DNA of 64,000 nucleotides from DATBLE01 sp963719325 (GCA_963719325.1 CAVRBW010000014.1:62001-126000); one strand, 5' to 3'. Positions 18,847-31,610 are shown, counted from the first letter of the stretch. Numbers and translations are program-made. Notes: a model not told the origin generated them from the letters alone.

Positions 18847-19332
18847 CTAGCCGCCGGCGCCGCCGCCGATCGGCGGCGAGATCCGGAACGTCTTCTCGAG
18901 GCCCGCGATCAGTTGCTGCTTCTCCGCCTTCGAGAGCCCCGCCTTCGAGTGCAGCCACGTGTAGTACGAGGGCGGCATCCCGCCTCCGTCGATCGACTCG
19001 GCAATTTCGCCGATGTCCACTTCTTGCGGCTTGTCCCACTCCGAGAAGTTCAGGGTCGAGCGTCCGTCGTCGACGTCGCGTGTGACGAGCCATGAAACGG
19101 GGGCGACGTTGCTGTACCACGGCCAGGTCGTCAGGTTGCTGTGGCAGTCGAAACAGGCCCGCGCTGCCAGTGCGCGCGTCTGCGGAGAATCCCAGGCAGG
19201 TTCCTTCGTCACGTTCGGGTCGCTGTGCGCCCGACCGTAGGGGACCGCCTGTGCAAGCGCGAACAGGCCGATCCCGCCGACGAGGACGAAGAACAGCGCT
19301 CGCTTGATCCTGCCCCTGGGGACGACACGCAC
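18847..19332 (-). CDS. Membrane-anchored haem-binding domain protein
   Basis: 161-residue protein with an N-terminal Arg/Lys patch and one hydrophobic segment (about 11-30, FFVLVGGIGLFALAQAV), then an extracytoplasmic domain. A single c-type haem motif CFDCHSN is followed by TTWPWYSNVAPVSW and WDKP, the pattern of the small haem-binding domain family (Haem_bd). It probably carries one haem c at the outer face of the membrane. Start taken as GTG 19332. It stands between ilvD and ppc without clear linkage to either. Confidence 0.8.
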   Translation of the reverse strand: MRVVPRGRIKRALFFVLVGGIGLFALAQAVPYGRAHSDPNVTKEPAWDSPQTRALAARACFDCHSNLTTWPWYSNVAPVSWLVTRDVDDGRSTLNFSEWDKPQEVDIGEIAESIDGGGMPPSYYTWLHSKAGLSKAEKQQLIAGLEKTFRISPPIGGGAGG

Positions 19333-19406
19333 GGGGCGATGCTCGCCCCACTCGAAGGCATCGGCATCAGCCCCTTTGCGGATTGCGCCTGTGGCGGACT
19401 ACCGAG

Positions 19407-21104
19407 TCAGGGCCGGGTGACGGCGCCCTCGCTCGCAGACGAGACCTGAGCGGCGTACTTGGCGAAGACGCCGCTCTCGTACCGTGGCGGCGGCGGCGTC
19501 CAGTCGGCGAGGCGGGCGGCGAGCTCGTCGTCCGAGAGCTCGACGGTCAGCGAGCCGGTCTCGACGTCGATCTCCACCATGTCGCCCTCCTGCAGGACGG
19601 CGATCGGGCCGCCCCGAAACGCCTCGGGCGCGACGTGCCCGACCATGAAGCCGTGGGTGGCGCCGGAGAAGCGGCCGTCGGTGACGAGCGCGACCGTGTC
19701 GCCGAGGCCCTCGCCGATGATCGCCGCGGTCACCTGGAGCATCTCCGGCATCCCGGGCGCGCCGGCCGGGCCTTCGTAGCGGATCACGACGACGTCGTCG
19801 GGGCGGATTGCCTTCGCCTTCACGGCTGCGAACGCCTCCTGCTCGTTGTCGAAGACGCGTGCCGGTCCACGGTGCGCTTTCCGGCCGACGGTCAGCTTGA
19901 CGACGCACCCGTCCGGCGCGAGATTCCCGCGCAGGACGCGGAGGCTGCCGCTGGGCTTGATTGGCTGCTCGATCGTCGCGACCACCTCCTGGCCGGGCGT
20001 CTCCTCGACCGCGGTCGCCACCTCTCCCAGCGTCCGGCCGTCAACGGTCGGCAGCTCTCCGTGCACCAGGCCCTGCTTCGCCAGCTCCCGCGCCACGAGC
20101 GCGACTCCGCCGGCGCGGTACACGTCCGTCGCGTGGAAGCGTCCCCACGGCTTCATGTCCGCGAGTACCGGCGTGCGCGCGGCGATCCGGTCGAAGTCGT
20201 CGATCGTGAACTCGAGACCGAACTCGCGGGCGATCGCGAGCAGGTGGAGAAGGCCGTTCGTCGAGCCGCCCGTTGCGACCACCGAAGCGGCGGCGTTCTC
20301 GATCGCCTTCAGGGTGACGAACTCCGACGGCCTGAGGTCGCGCTTGACCAGGTCGACCGCGATGCGGCCGCACTCGTAGGCAGCGTCGGCCTTCTTCGGC
20401 GAGAGCGCAGGGATCCCGTTCAGCCCGGGCGGGCTGATCCCGAGGAACTCGAGGATCGTCGACATCGTGTTCGCCGTGAACTGACCGCCGCATGCTCCGG
20501 CACCAGGGCAGGCGACCGACTCCAGCTCGTGCAGGTCCTCGGCAGTCACCGTGCCGGCCGCGTAGCCGCCGATCGCCTCGTAGACGTCGGCGACGGTGAC
20601 GTCGCGACCGCGGAAGACGCCGGGGGCGATCGACCCGGTGTAGAGGACGACGCCGGGAATGTCGAGCCGGCCCAGCGCCATCACCGCGGCCGGATTGGTC
20701 TTGTCGCAGGCGACCAGGCAGACGAGCCCGTCGAACAGGTGGCCGCGGGTGACGAGCTCGATCGAGTCGGCGATCACCTCGCGCGACACGAGGCTCGCGC
20801 GCATTCCCTCCGTGCCCATGGACACGCCGTCCGAGACGGCGATCGTGTTGAACTCCATCGGCGTTCCGCCGGCCTCGCGGATCCCGCGCTTGACGTCCTG
20901 CGCCAGCTCGCGCTGGTTCAGGTTGCACGGCATCGTCTCGATCCAGGTCGTGGCGACGCCGACCAGCGGCTTCGCGAGGTCCTCGTCGGTGAAGCCGGCG
21001 CCCTTCAGCATCGACCGCGCCCCGGCGCGGTCTGGTCCGTCGGTGATCGTGGCGCTGTGGCGCTTCGCCGGGTCGACCGGCCTGGCGTACGGGTCGGAGC
21101 TCAT
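19407..21104 (-). CDS. ilvD: Dihydroxy-acid dehydratase
   Basis: Iron-sulfur dehydratase, third common step of isoleucine/valine synthesis. 565 residues. Cluster and active-site motifs: TMPCNLNQ, CLVACDKTNPA, CPGAGACGGQFTANTM, GRFSGATHGFMVGHV. ATG 21104 lies 10 bp after the ilvC stop; it is the last gene of the minus-strand operon leuA-leuB-ilvB-ilvN-ilvC-ilvD and would be controlled by the leuA leader. No obvious terminator with a T-tract was seen behind it. Confidence 0.95.
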   Translation of the reverse strand: MSSDPYARPVDPAKRHSATITDGPDRAGARSMLKGAGFTDEDLAKPLVGVATTWIETMPCNLNQRELAQDVKRGIREAGGTPMEFNTIAVSDGVSMGTEGMRASLVSREVIADSIELVTRGHLFDGLVCLVACDKTNPAAVMALGRLDIPGVVLYTGSIAPGVFRGRDVTVADVYEAIGGYAAGTVTAEDLHELESVACPGAGACGGQFTANTMSTILEFLGISPPGLNGIPALSPKKADAAYECGRIAVDLVKRDLRPSEFVTLKAIENAAASVVATGGSTNGLLHLLAIAREFGLEFTIDDFDRIAARTPVLADMKPWGRFHATDVYRAGGVALVARELAKQGLVHGELPTVDGRTLGEVATAVEETPGQEVVATIEQPIKPSGSLRVLRGNLAPDGCVVKLTVGRKAHRGPARVFDNEQEAFAAVKAKAIRPDDVVVIRYEGPAGAPGMPEMLQVTAAIIGEGLGDTVALVTDGRFSGATHGFMVGHVAPEAFRGGPIAVLQEGDMVEIDVETGSLTVELSDDELAARLADWTPPPPRYESGVFAKYAAQVSSASEGAVTRP

Positions 21105-21114
21105 GCCTGCGATC

Positions 21115-22119
21115 CTATGCAGGCTCGGCGTCGGTCTGAGGCACCTGCCGGTGCATCAGGCTGCGGAGCTCGCGTCCGACGTGCTCGATCCGCTCGTCCG
21201 AGGCCTGCTCGCGCAGCTCCTTCAGCCGGGGTTCGCCGGTCCTCATCTGCTCGATCCACTCCTGGGCGAACGATCCCTCGCGGATGTCGGAGAGCAGCTT
21301 GCGCATGTTCTGGCGCACGTGGTCGTCGATCACCTGCGGCCCGCGCGTCAGGTCGCCGTACTCGGCTGTGTCGGAGACCGAGAAGCGCATGCCGGCCAGG
21401 CCACCCTCGTAGATCAGGTCGACGATCAGCTTCAGCTCGTGAAGGCACTCGTAGTACGCGATCTCCGGCTGGTAGCCGGCCTCGACGAGCGTCTCGAAGC
21501 CGAGACGGATCAGCTCCGTGACGCCACCGCAGAGGACGGCCTGCTCGCCGAAGAGGTCACTCTCCGTCTCCTCGACGAACGTTGTCTCGAGCATGCCGGC
21601 CCTGCCGGCGCCGATACCGGCTCCGTACGCGAGTGCGAGCTCGAAGGCGTTGCCGCTCGCGTCCTGCGCGACCGCGACGAGCGCGGGCGTGCCGTAGCCC
21701 TCCGTAAAGATCCGGCGGACGATGTGACCCGGCCCTTTCGGCGCGACCATGATCACGTCGTGGCCTTCGGGCGGGGCGATCCGGCCGTAGTGGACGTTGA
21801 AACCATGCGCGAAGAGGAGCGCGGCTCCCGGGTCGAGGTTCGGCGCGATCTCCTCCTCGTACACGGCGGGCTGCACCTGGTCGGGCAGGAGGATGGCGAC
21901 GATCTGGGCGTCCCGGACGACCTCGGCGACGGTGGAGACGGCGAGGCCGGCGTCCTCGGCCGCCTGCCGCGAGCCGCTGCCCGGGCGCAGGCCGACCTCG
22001 ACCGTGACGCCCGAGTCGTGCAGGTTGAGCGCGTGCGCGTGGCCCTGGCTTCCGTAGCCGATGACCGCGACCTTGCCCGTGAGCAGGCCGAGGTTCCCTT
22101 CGCGATGGATCGTCGCCAT
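21115..22119 (-). CDS. ilvC: Ketol-acid reductoisomerase
   Basis: Mg- and NAD(P)H-dependent enzyme, second common step of branched-chain synthesis. 334 residues, class I length. Motifs: VIGYGSQGHAHALNLHDSG (nucleotide site), PKGPGHIVRRIF, ETESDLFGEQAVLCGG and ECLHELKLIVDLIYEGG (metal ligands). An acidic/basic tail VPQTDAEPA ends it. It sits 20 bp after ilvN with GAAAGGAA before the ATG. The loop RPGSGSRQAA would normally suggest NADPH preference. Confidence 0.96.
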   Translation of the reverse strand: MATIHREGNLGLLTGKVAVIGYGSQGHAHALNLHDSGVTVEVGLRPGSGSRQAAEDAGLAVSTVAEVVRDAQIVAILLPDQVQPAVYEEEIAPNLDPGAALLFAHGFNVHYGRIAPPEGHDVIMVAPKGPGHIVRRIFTEGYGTPALVAVAQDASGNAFELALAYGAGIGAGRAGMLETTFVEETESDLFGEQAVLCGGVTELIRLGFETLVEAGYQPEIAYYECLHELKLIVDLIYEGGLAGMRFSVSDTAEYGDLTRGPQVIDDHVRQNMRKLLSDIREGSFAQEWIEQMRTGEPRLKELREQASDERIEHVGRELRSLMHRQVPQTDAEPA

Positions 22120-22139
22120 GGAGTTCCTTTCTCTAGCTG

Positions 22140-22649
22140 TCAGCGGAGGACGCGTTGCAGGCGGGGGCGGCGTACGGATGCCCGCCTCAGGCCGATCCGG
22201 CCGGTGCGGTTGAGCTCGCGGATCCCGTGTGGACGTACGAGCTCCTCGAAGGAGTCGATCTCCTCCGGCTCGCCGACGATCTCGAACACGATCGTGTCGG
22301 GCCCGACGTCGGCTACCCGGGCGTGGAAGACGTCCGCCAGGGTCATCAGCTCGGCGCGCCGTTCCGGCGGAGCGGCGATCGCGATCAGCGCCAGCTCGCG
22401 CTCCACCGCCTCGCCGGGCTCGAGCTCACGCACGCGGAGCACGTTCACGAGCTTGTGCATCTGCTTCACGATCTGCTCGAGCGGGTGCACCTCGCAGTTC
22501 ACCCGCAACGTGATGCACGAGACGGCCTCCCGCTCCGTCGGCCCGACCGCGAGGCTCTCGATGTTGAAGCCCCGCCGGGCGAACATCTGGCAGACGCGGA
22601 CGAGCGCCCCGGGCTTGTCCTCGACGAGGACCGACAGCGTGTGGATCAC
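22140..22649 (-). CDS. ilvN: Acetolactate synthase small (regulatory) subunit
   Basis: 169-residue ACT-domain regulatory partner of acetolactate synthase that confers valine feedback. The ACT segment HTLSVLVEDKPGALVRVCQMFARRGFNIESL is at the N-terminus, and RVADVGPDTIVFEIVG belongs to the C-terminal domain. Start GTG 22649 overlaps the ilvB stop (GTGA), implying translational coupling and 1:1 production. The end is unusually basic (RRASVRRPRLQRVLR). Confidence 0.94.
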   Translation of the reverse strand: MIHTLSVLVEDKPGALVRVCQMFARRGFNIESLAVGPTEREAVSCITLRVNCEVHPLEQIVKQMHKLVNVLRVRELEPGEAVERELALIAIAAPPERRAELMTLADVFHARVADVGPDTIVFEIVGEPEEIDSFEELVRPHGIRELNRTGRIGLRRASVRRPRLQRVLR

Positions 22650-24361
22650 GCGGCCGTCACCTTGGCGGTCTCCTCGTACTCGAGCATGTCGAGTGCCGCG
22701 GCGCCGGCAGGGATCATCGGGAAGCACTGCTCGGTCGGGTCGACGTGCGCGTCGACGACGGCCGTCCGACCGGAGGCCAGAGCCTGAGCGAGCGCGTCCT
22801 CGAGCTCGTCCTCGTCCGAGGCGGTGAAGCCGAGCCCGCCGTAAGCCCGCGCGAGGGCCGCGTAGTCGGGCACCTGATGTGTGAGGTGCACGTGGGAGTG
22901 CCGCTCCTCGAAGAACATCGTCTGCCACTGCTGCACCATCCCGAGGTAGCCGTTGTTGACCACGACGGTGACGATCGGGAGGTCCTCGAGCACGGACGTG
23001 GCGAGCTCCTGGCAGGTCATCTGGAAGCAGCCGTCGCCGTCGACGCAGACGACGGTTGCGTCCGGGCGCGCGGCCTTGGCGCCGACCGCCGCCGGGATTC
23101 CGTACCCCATCGTGCCGAGCCCGCCCGAGGTGATGAAGCTCCGCGGCTGGTCGCAGAGCAGGTACTGCATCGCCCACATCTGATGCTGGCCGACCCCGGT
23201 CGTCCAGATCACGTCGTCACGGTCGGCGGTCAGACGCTGCAGGGTCTCCATCACCCGCTGGGGCTTGAGCAGCTCGCCCTCGCCGTACCGGAGCGGAAAC
23301 TCCTCGCGCCAGGCCTCGAGCTGGCGCAGCCACGGCTCGGTTCGCGGCGGGGGAAGTGCCCGCAGCTGGTCGGCGAGGTCGGCGAGGACCTGCTTGAGCG
23401 GCCCGACCACCGGGACGTCCGCGTGCCGCAGCTTGCCGATCTCGGCGGCGTCGATGTCCAGGTGGACGACGGTCGCACCGGGGGCGAAGGCGGCCAGCTT
23501 GCCGGTGACCCGGTCGTCGAAGCGTGCGCCGACGGCGACGAGGACGTCGCAGGTGTTCATCGCCAGGTTCGACCACTTCGGTCCGTGCATCCCGGGCCAC
23601 CCGAAATGAAGCTCGTGCGTCTCCGGGAAGGCGCTCTTCGCCATCAGCGTGGTCACGACCGGGATCCGTCCTGCTTCTGCGACCGCGAGCAGCTCCGCGC
23701 AGGCGTCTGCGTTGAGCGTCCCGCCGCCGACGTAGAGCACCGGCTTCTCCGCGGCTGCGAGCCGCCGGGCCGCCTCCGCGATCTGGCGAGGATGGCCGCG
23801 AGTCGGCGGCTTCCAGCCTGGGAGGTCAGCGCTCTCGGGATAGCTGAAGTCGAGCGCCTGCTCCTGGATGTCCCGCGGCACGTCCACCAGCACCGGTCCG
23901 CAGCGACCCGTCCGCGCGATGTGGAACGCCGCCTTCATCACCTCGGGGATCTCCTCGACGTCCTGGACGAGCCAGGAGTGCTTGACGATCGGCGTCGTCA
24001 CACCGGTGATGTCGCACTCCTGGAATGCGTCGGTGCCGATCAGGCTGCTTCGCACCTGACCCGTGACGCAGACGAGGGGGGTCGAATCCATCCAGGCGTC
24101 GGCGATCGGAGTGACCAGGTTCGTCGCCCCGGGGCCGGATGTCGCGAGGGCGACTCCGGTCCGGCCCGAGGCGCGCGCGTAGCCCTCGGCCATGTGCCCC
24201 GCGCCCTGCTCGTGGCGGGCGAGGACGTGCCGGACCGACGTGCCGCGGGCGATGGCGTCGTAGATGGGGAGGACGGCGCCGCCGGGTAGCCCGAACATCA
24301 CGTCGACCCCCTCGGCCTCGAGCGAGCGAAGCACCGCGTCCGAGCCAAGCATGCGGCTCAT
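22646..24361 (-). CDS. ilvB: Acetolactate synthase large subunit
   Basis: TPP/FAD enzyme condensing pyruvate into acetolactate or acetohydroxybutyrate. 571 residues from ATG 24361. Motifs: VDVMFGLPGGAVLPIYDA, the TPP glutamate in ARHEQGAGHMAEGYAR, GPGATN, and the TPP motif VDGDGCFQMTCQELATS with NNGYLGMVQQWQ. The frame stays open upstream through repeat copy B: the ATG in its core (24409) is exactly 16 codons before 24361 and in frame, so a form extended by MSVAATGFSTTRRGQA is possible. Which start is used decides whether the repeat is translated as part of IlvB. Confidence 0.95.
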   Translation of the reverse strand: MSRMLGSDAVLRSLEAEGVDVMFGLPGGAVLPIYDAIARGTSVRHVLARHEQGAGHMAEGYARASGRTGVALATSGPGATNLVTPIADAWMDSTPLVCVTGQVRSSLIGTDAFQECDITGVTTPIVKHSWLVQDVEEIPEVMKAAFHIARTGRCGPVLVDVPRDIQEQALDFSYPESADLPGWKPPTRGHPRQIAEAARRLAAAEKPVLYVGGGTLNADACAELLAVAEAGRIPVVTTLMAKSAFPETHELHFGWPGMHGPKWSNLAMNTCDVLVAVGARFDDRVTGKLAAFAPGATVVHLDIDAAEIGKLRHADVPVVGPLKQVLADLADQLRALPPPRTEPWLRQLEAWREEFPLRYGEGELLKPQRVMETLQRLTADRDDVIWTTGVGQHQMWAMQYLLCDQPRSFITSGGLGTMGYGIPAAVGAKAARPDATVVCVDGDGCFQMTCQELATSVLEDLPIVTVVVNNGYLGMVQQWQTMFFEERHSHVHLTHQVPDYAALARAYGGLGFTASDEDELEDALAQALASGRTAVVDAHVDPTEQCFPMIPAGAAALDMLEYEETAKVTAA

Positions 24362-24389
24362 GGCCTGACCCCGCCGAGTCGTCGAGAAT

Positions 24390-24519
24390 CCCGTCGCCGC
24401 GACCGACATGGCGGGCGCGGCACACAGCGGCTGCTGAGGTGCGGACCGGGTTTGGGGAAGGGGGCCCACGGGGGAAACCGGCTGTTTCCCCCGTGAGAGC
24501 GAGCCGAAGGCGAGCGACA
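24390..24519 (-). repeat. Interspersed hairpin/core repeat, copy B (leuB-ilvB junction)
   Basis: Fills the leuB-ilvB gap. In element orientation: 5' module CGCTCGCCTTCGGCTCGC just past the leuB stop, hairpin arms at 24484-24495 and 24467-24478 (CACGGGGGAAAC on the plus strand), C-rich spacer, and the 26-bp core at 24421-24396. The core ends 34 nt before the ilvB ATG. Confidence 0.88.
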
Positions 24520-24520
24520 G

Positions 24521-25459
24521 TCATGCCGGGCCTGCGATGAACTCGATGTCGGTGCGGGCGCCGGGCATCAGCTCGATCACCGCGTCCATGAAGCCTCGGG
24601 TGGTCGCCGCGGGGCCTTGACCGGCGAGGTCGGCCGTACGGACGCCCGAGGCGAGCGCGTGCGAGACGGCGCGCTCGAGCGTGCGCCCGGCAGTCTGCTC
24701 GCCCAGCCCTTCGGAGAGCATCAGCGCGGCGGCGAGCAGCATCCCGCTCGGGTTCGCCACCCCCTGGCCCGCGATGTCCGGCGCCGAGCCGTGGGTCGGT
24801 CCGAAGATTCCCGGGCCGGTCTGCGACAGGCGTCCCGACGCCACGATTCGCGATTCGCTCATCCCGGTGGCGGCAAGGTCCGAGAGCAGCTCGGCGTGCT
24901 GCTGTTGCACGACCACGACGCAGAACCGATCCGGGGTGTTCATCAGCTGCGGGAGCGCCTCGCCGAGAGTCAGCCGCTCGACCTGGACGCCCGGGTGACG
25001 GTCCGCTTCCCAGGAGACGAACGTGCTCCAGGCCAGCCCCTCCCCGACGGCCGTCAGGCGGGCACGGCGCGAGCGCGCGAGGTCGAAGGCCCGGCGGACG
25101 ACGAACGGCTCGATCTGGTCGTCGAGAGGGCTCACGATCGCGATGTCGCCGTGCGGCATCCGGACGCGCTGCACGCGCCAGGTGAGGTCGAGCTCGGCCT
25201 TTACGCCCTCGAGCGCCGGTTCCTTCGTCAGGGCGACCAGGACCGCATCGGCCCGGCGGCAGGCCGCCCGCGTCTCGGCAGGGAGTGGGTGACCGTACCG
25301 CGTGACGGCCTCTCCGGCGAACGGAGCGTGGATCTCGTCGACCCGGAAGCCGTGCAGTCGGCCGGCCTCGACCAGGGAGCGGCTCGCCTCGGCCATCAAC
25401 TCGGGCCCGATGCCGTCTCCGCTCAGGCACGCAACTGTGTAGCGCTTCCTGCGATTCAT
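24521..25459 (-). CDS. leuB: 3-isopropylmalate dehydrogenase-like protein (diverged)
   Basis: Isocitrate/isopropylmalate dehydrogenase family, presumed third step of leucine synthesis (oxidative decarboxylation of 3-isopropylmalate). At 312 residues it is about 40 shorter than typical LeuB. Conserved parts: CLSGDGIGPELMAEA, GPTHGSAPDIAGQGVANPSGMLLAAALML. The substrate-arginine region is unusual (LDLTWRVQRVRMP in place of the LRKxLxLFANLRP type), so assignment to LeuB rests partly on position between leuA and ilvB. ATG 25459 overlaps the leuA stop (ATGA). leuC and leuD, needed for the pathway, are not in this window. Confidence 0.75.
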   Translation of the reverse strand: MNRRKRYTVACLSGDGIGPELMAEASRSLVEAGRLHGFRVDEIHAPFAGEAVTRYGHPLPAETRAACRRADAVLVALTKEPALEGVKAELDLTWRVQRVRMPHGDIAIVSPLDDQIEPFVVRRAFDLARSRRARLTAVGEGLAWSTFVSWEADRHPGVQVERLTLGEALPQLMNTPDRFCVVVVQQQHAELLSDLAATGMSESRIVASGRLSQTGPGIFGPTHGSAPDIAGQGVANPSGMLLAAALMLSEGLGEQTAGRTLERAVSHALASGVRTADLAGQGPAATTRGFMDAVIELMPGARTDIEFIAGPA

Positions 25460-26784
25460 CGGCCGGCCTCTTCGATCGTGGAGGGTTTCACCGCCGCGAC
25501 CGACATGGCGGGCGCGGCTACCTGCGGCTGCTGAGGTGCGAACGGCCTTGGGGAAGGGGGCACGCGGGTCGCCTCCGGCGCCCGGTCATGGGGGGCTCTG
25601 TTTTCTGGGCACGCTTCGCGTGCGGCGGCTGTTTCCCCCGCGTTGGGGACCTCCTCGAAGACGTCGTACAAGGTCACGGCCTTCCGTTCGTCGGCGAGCC
25701 GCTTGAAACGGGCAAACGCGGCCCGGAGCTCGTCGGCGGCGAGCTGGATCCCTGCCTCGGCACAGGCACACGCGAACGCGTGGCGACCCGAGTGCTTGCC
25801 GAGCGGGAGCGTCATCGTCAGCCCCAACTCGACGGGATCCATGATCTGGTAGGTCGAAACGTCCTTGAGCATCCCGTCCTGGTGGATGCCTGCCTCGTGG
25901 GCGAAGGCGTTGGCGCCGACGATCGCCTTGTTGCGCTGGACGACGTAGCCGGTCAGCCGCGAGACGAGTGCGGACGATGCGCCGATCTCCTGCGTGCGGA
26001 TTCCCGTCTCGACGGCCATGACGTCGCTGCGCACGCGGAGGGCCATGACGACCTCCTCCAATGCGGCGTTCCCGGCGCGCTCGCCGATCCCGTTCACGGT
26101 GCACTCGACCTGGGTTGCGCCTGCGCGAATCCCCGCGAGCGTGTTGGCGACGGCCAGGCCGAGGTCGTTGTGGCAGTGGACCGAGAGGACGACGGTGCTC
26201 AGCTCGGGACACAGCTCCTGCATCCGTCGCAGGAACGACTCATGTCCGTCGGGTACGTCGTATCCGACCGTGTCGGGGAGGTTGATCGTCGTCGCTCCTG
26301 CCGCGATCGCTTCGCGGCACACCTGCGCGAGGAACTCAGGCTCCGAGCGTGTGGCGTCCTCCGCCGAGAACTCGACCTCGTCTGCGCGTGCTCGGGCGGC
26401 ACGCACGCTGTTTCGTACGCGTTCGACCACCTCGGGCGGCTCGAGCTGAAGCTTCTTCGCCATGTGCAGCGGGCTCGTCGCCATGAAGACGTGGATGCGA
26501 GAGCGCCGGGCGTCGGCGAGCGCGTCGCCGCACGCCTCGACGTCGTCGGTCTCGGCGCGCGCGAGAGCGGCGACCGTGGGTCCTTCGACCGCGCGTGCGA
26601 CTGCGCACACGCCCTCGAAGTCTCCCGGCGACGAGACGGGGAAGCCCGCCTCGATCACGTCGACGCCGAGCCGCTCGAGCTGTGCGGCGATCTCGGCCTT
26701 CTCGTCAGGCTGCAGCGCGATGCCCGGCGACTGCTCGCCGTCGCGAAGGGTGGTGTCGAAGATCGTGATCCTGCGGGTTGACAA
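25456..26784 (-). CDS. leuA: 2-isopropylmalate synthase lacking the regulatory domain, with repeat-encoded tail
   Basis: Acetyl-CoA-dependent first step of leucine synthesis. 442 residues from TTG 26784 (AGGAGG 7 nt before it). The TIM-barrel catalytic part is intact: FDTTLRDGEQSPG, SVHCHNDLGLAVAN, NGIGERAGNAALEE, ANAFAHEAGIHQDG. After about residue 386 (VTLYDVFEEV) the usual C-terminal leucine-sensing domain is missing. Instead the last ~55 residues (PNAGETAAA... PAMSVAA... STIEEAGR) are the translation of repeat copy C. Loss of allosteric feedback by repeat insertion is a plausible inference. Transcription is probably controlled by the leader peptide upstream. Confidence 0.88.
   Translation of the reverse strand: MSTRRITIFDTTLRDGEQSPGIALQPDEKAEIAAQLERLGVDVIEAGFPVSSPGDFEGVCAVARAVEGPTVAALARAETDDVEACGDALADARRSRIHVFMATSPLHMAKKLQLEPPEVVERVRNSVRAARARADEVEFSAEDATRSEPEFLAQVCREAIAAGATTINLPDTVGYDVPDGHESFLRRMQELCPELSTVVLSVHCHNDLGLAVANTLAGIRAGATQVECTVNGIGERAGNAALEEVVMALRVRSDVMAVETGIRTQEIGASSALVSRLTGYVVQRNKAIVGANAFAHEAGIHQDGMLKDVSTYQIMDPVELGLTMTLPLGKHSGRHAFACACAEAGIQLAADELRAAFARFKRLADERKAVTLYDVFEEVPNAGETAAAREACPENRAPHDRAPEATRVPPSPRPFAPQQPQVAAPAMSVAAVKPSTIEEAGR
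25485..25650 (-). repeat. Interspersed repeat, copy C (inside the leuA 3' end)
   Basis: The core is at 25518-25493 and one hairpin arm (GTTTCCCCCGCG, 25631-25642) is intact, but the other arm is interrupted by about 60 bp that includes its own hairpin GCACGC-TTC-GCGTGC. The element is read in frame as the LeuA tail. Its core ends 33 nt before the leuB ATG, and its ATG (25506) starts a 16-codon segment ending at the leuA TGA that overlaps leuB. Confidence 0.82.
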
Positions 26785-26801
26785 CTCGTTCCTCCTCGTC
26801 C

Positions 26802-26819
26802 CGCCTCCGTCCGGAGGCG
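26802..26819 (-). promoter_or_regulatory. Hairpin next to the leuA ribosome binding site
   Basis: CGCCTCCG/CGGAGGCG stem followed, on the minus strand, by GGACGAGGAGG, the leuA ribosome binding site. The CCTCC arm could pair with that AGGAGG instead, so the element can hide or expose it. No T-run, hence not a clear terminator. Confidence 0.5.
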
Positions 26820-26878
26820 TACCTGTGGTGCGGTTCGGTCGGCGTGTGCGCTGCGAAGCGCGTGGTCGCGTCCTCCCC

Positions 26879-26974
26879 CTAGCGGGGGAGAATGGCGACG
26901 AGGAGAATCGAGAGCACGCCGCGTTCGGCCTCTGGGAGACCGGCGACGAAGTGGGTGTCGAACGCGGCGCTCAT
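26879..26974 (-). CDS. Leader peptide of the leu-ilv operon
   Basis: 31-codon ORF, ATG 26974 to TAG 26881-26879, too short for routine calling. Its C-terminal third, GVLSILLVAILPR, is packed with Val, Leu and Ile codons, the amino acids made by the operon behind it. A CTCCCCC/GGGGGAG hairpin (26873-26879 with 26884-26890) overlaps its last codons, and further inverted repeats follow before leuA. This is the arrangement of ribosome-mediated attenuation: stalling at scarce branched-chain tRNA would change leader folding and raise leuA-leuB-ilvBNCD expression. No strong ribosome binding site is visible, and the transcript probably starts about 9 nt upstream. Confidence 0.72.
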   Translation of the reverse strand: MSAAFDTHFVAGLPEAERGVLSILLVAILPR

Positions 26975-26989
26975 CGCTACTGCGCACCT

Positions 26990-27019
26990 AGTGTTGCCAG
27001 CCCGGAGCGCATCTGTCAA
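26990..27019 (-). promoter_or_regulatory. Promoter of the leuA leader
   Basis: Minus strand TTGACA (27019-27014), 18-nt spacer, AACACT (26995-26990). The -35 box is a perfect consensus. The expected start near 26983 is 9 nt before the leader-peptide ATG. Confidence 0.6.
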
Positions 27020-27047
27020 GCGGGTATCGGCCGGATGCGTCTCCTAC

Positions 27048-27076
27048 TTGACCGCATCCGACGTTGCCCGTACTCT
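27048..27076 (+). promoter_or_regulatory. Promoter of the gltB leader transcript
   Basis: TTGACC (27048-27053), 17-nt spacer, TACTCT (27071-27076). The predicted start falls at 27083-27084, on the ATG of a small ORF, so the transcript may be leaderless. It is divergent from the leuA promoter. Confidence 0.6.
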
Positions 27077-27083
27077 GCTGGGG

Positions 27084-27146
27084 ATGCCTCGCGCGACCGA
27101 GAACTCGACGCTCTTTATTCTCATCGCGCGCAAGCCTACGTGCTAG
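27084..27146 (+). CDS. Possible leader peptide upstream of gltB
   Basis: 20-residue ORF (MPRATEN, then STLFILIAR, ending KPTC) starting at the predicted first base of the gltB transcript. Its stop lies in the left arm of a hairpin GCTAGTCGGCG (27142-27152) with CGCCGGCTAGC (27171-27181). That hairpin competes with CTCCGCC (27168-27174) pairing to GGCGGAG (27194-27200). The composition gives no clear amino-acid bias for a glutamate-family gene, so the peptide may be a timing device or not translated at all. Confidence 0.4.
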   Translation: MPRATENSTLFILIARKPTC

Positions 27147-27227
27147 TCGGCGTCCCGTTCCCACCGCCTCCGCCGGCTAGCTAACACCACAGAGGCGGAG
27201 TCCCTGCAAGTGATTCGAGGTGCGCCC

Positions 27228-31574
<4,347 letters not shown>

Positions 31575-31610
31575 ACGGCTCGGCGTCAGCGGTGTCTTTC
31601 CGCGCCGCCT

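Noticed and set aside
26785..27000. T-box riboswitch before leuA
   Set aside because: No T-box sequence or specifier-loop architecture was found; the leader peptide explains the region better.
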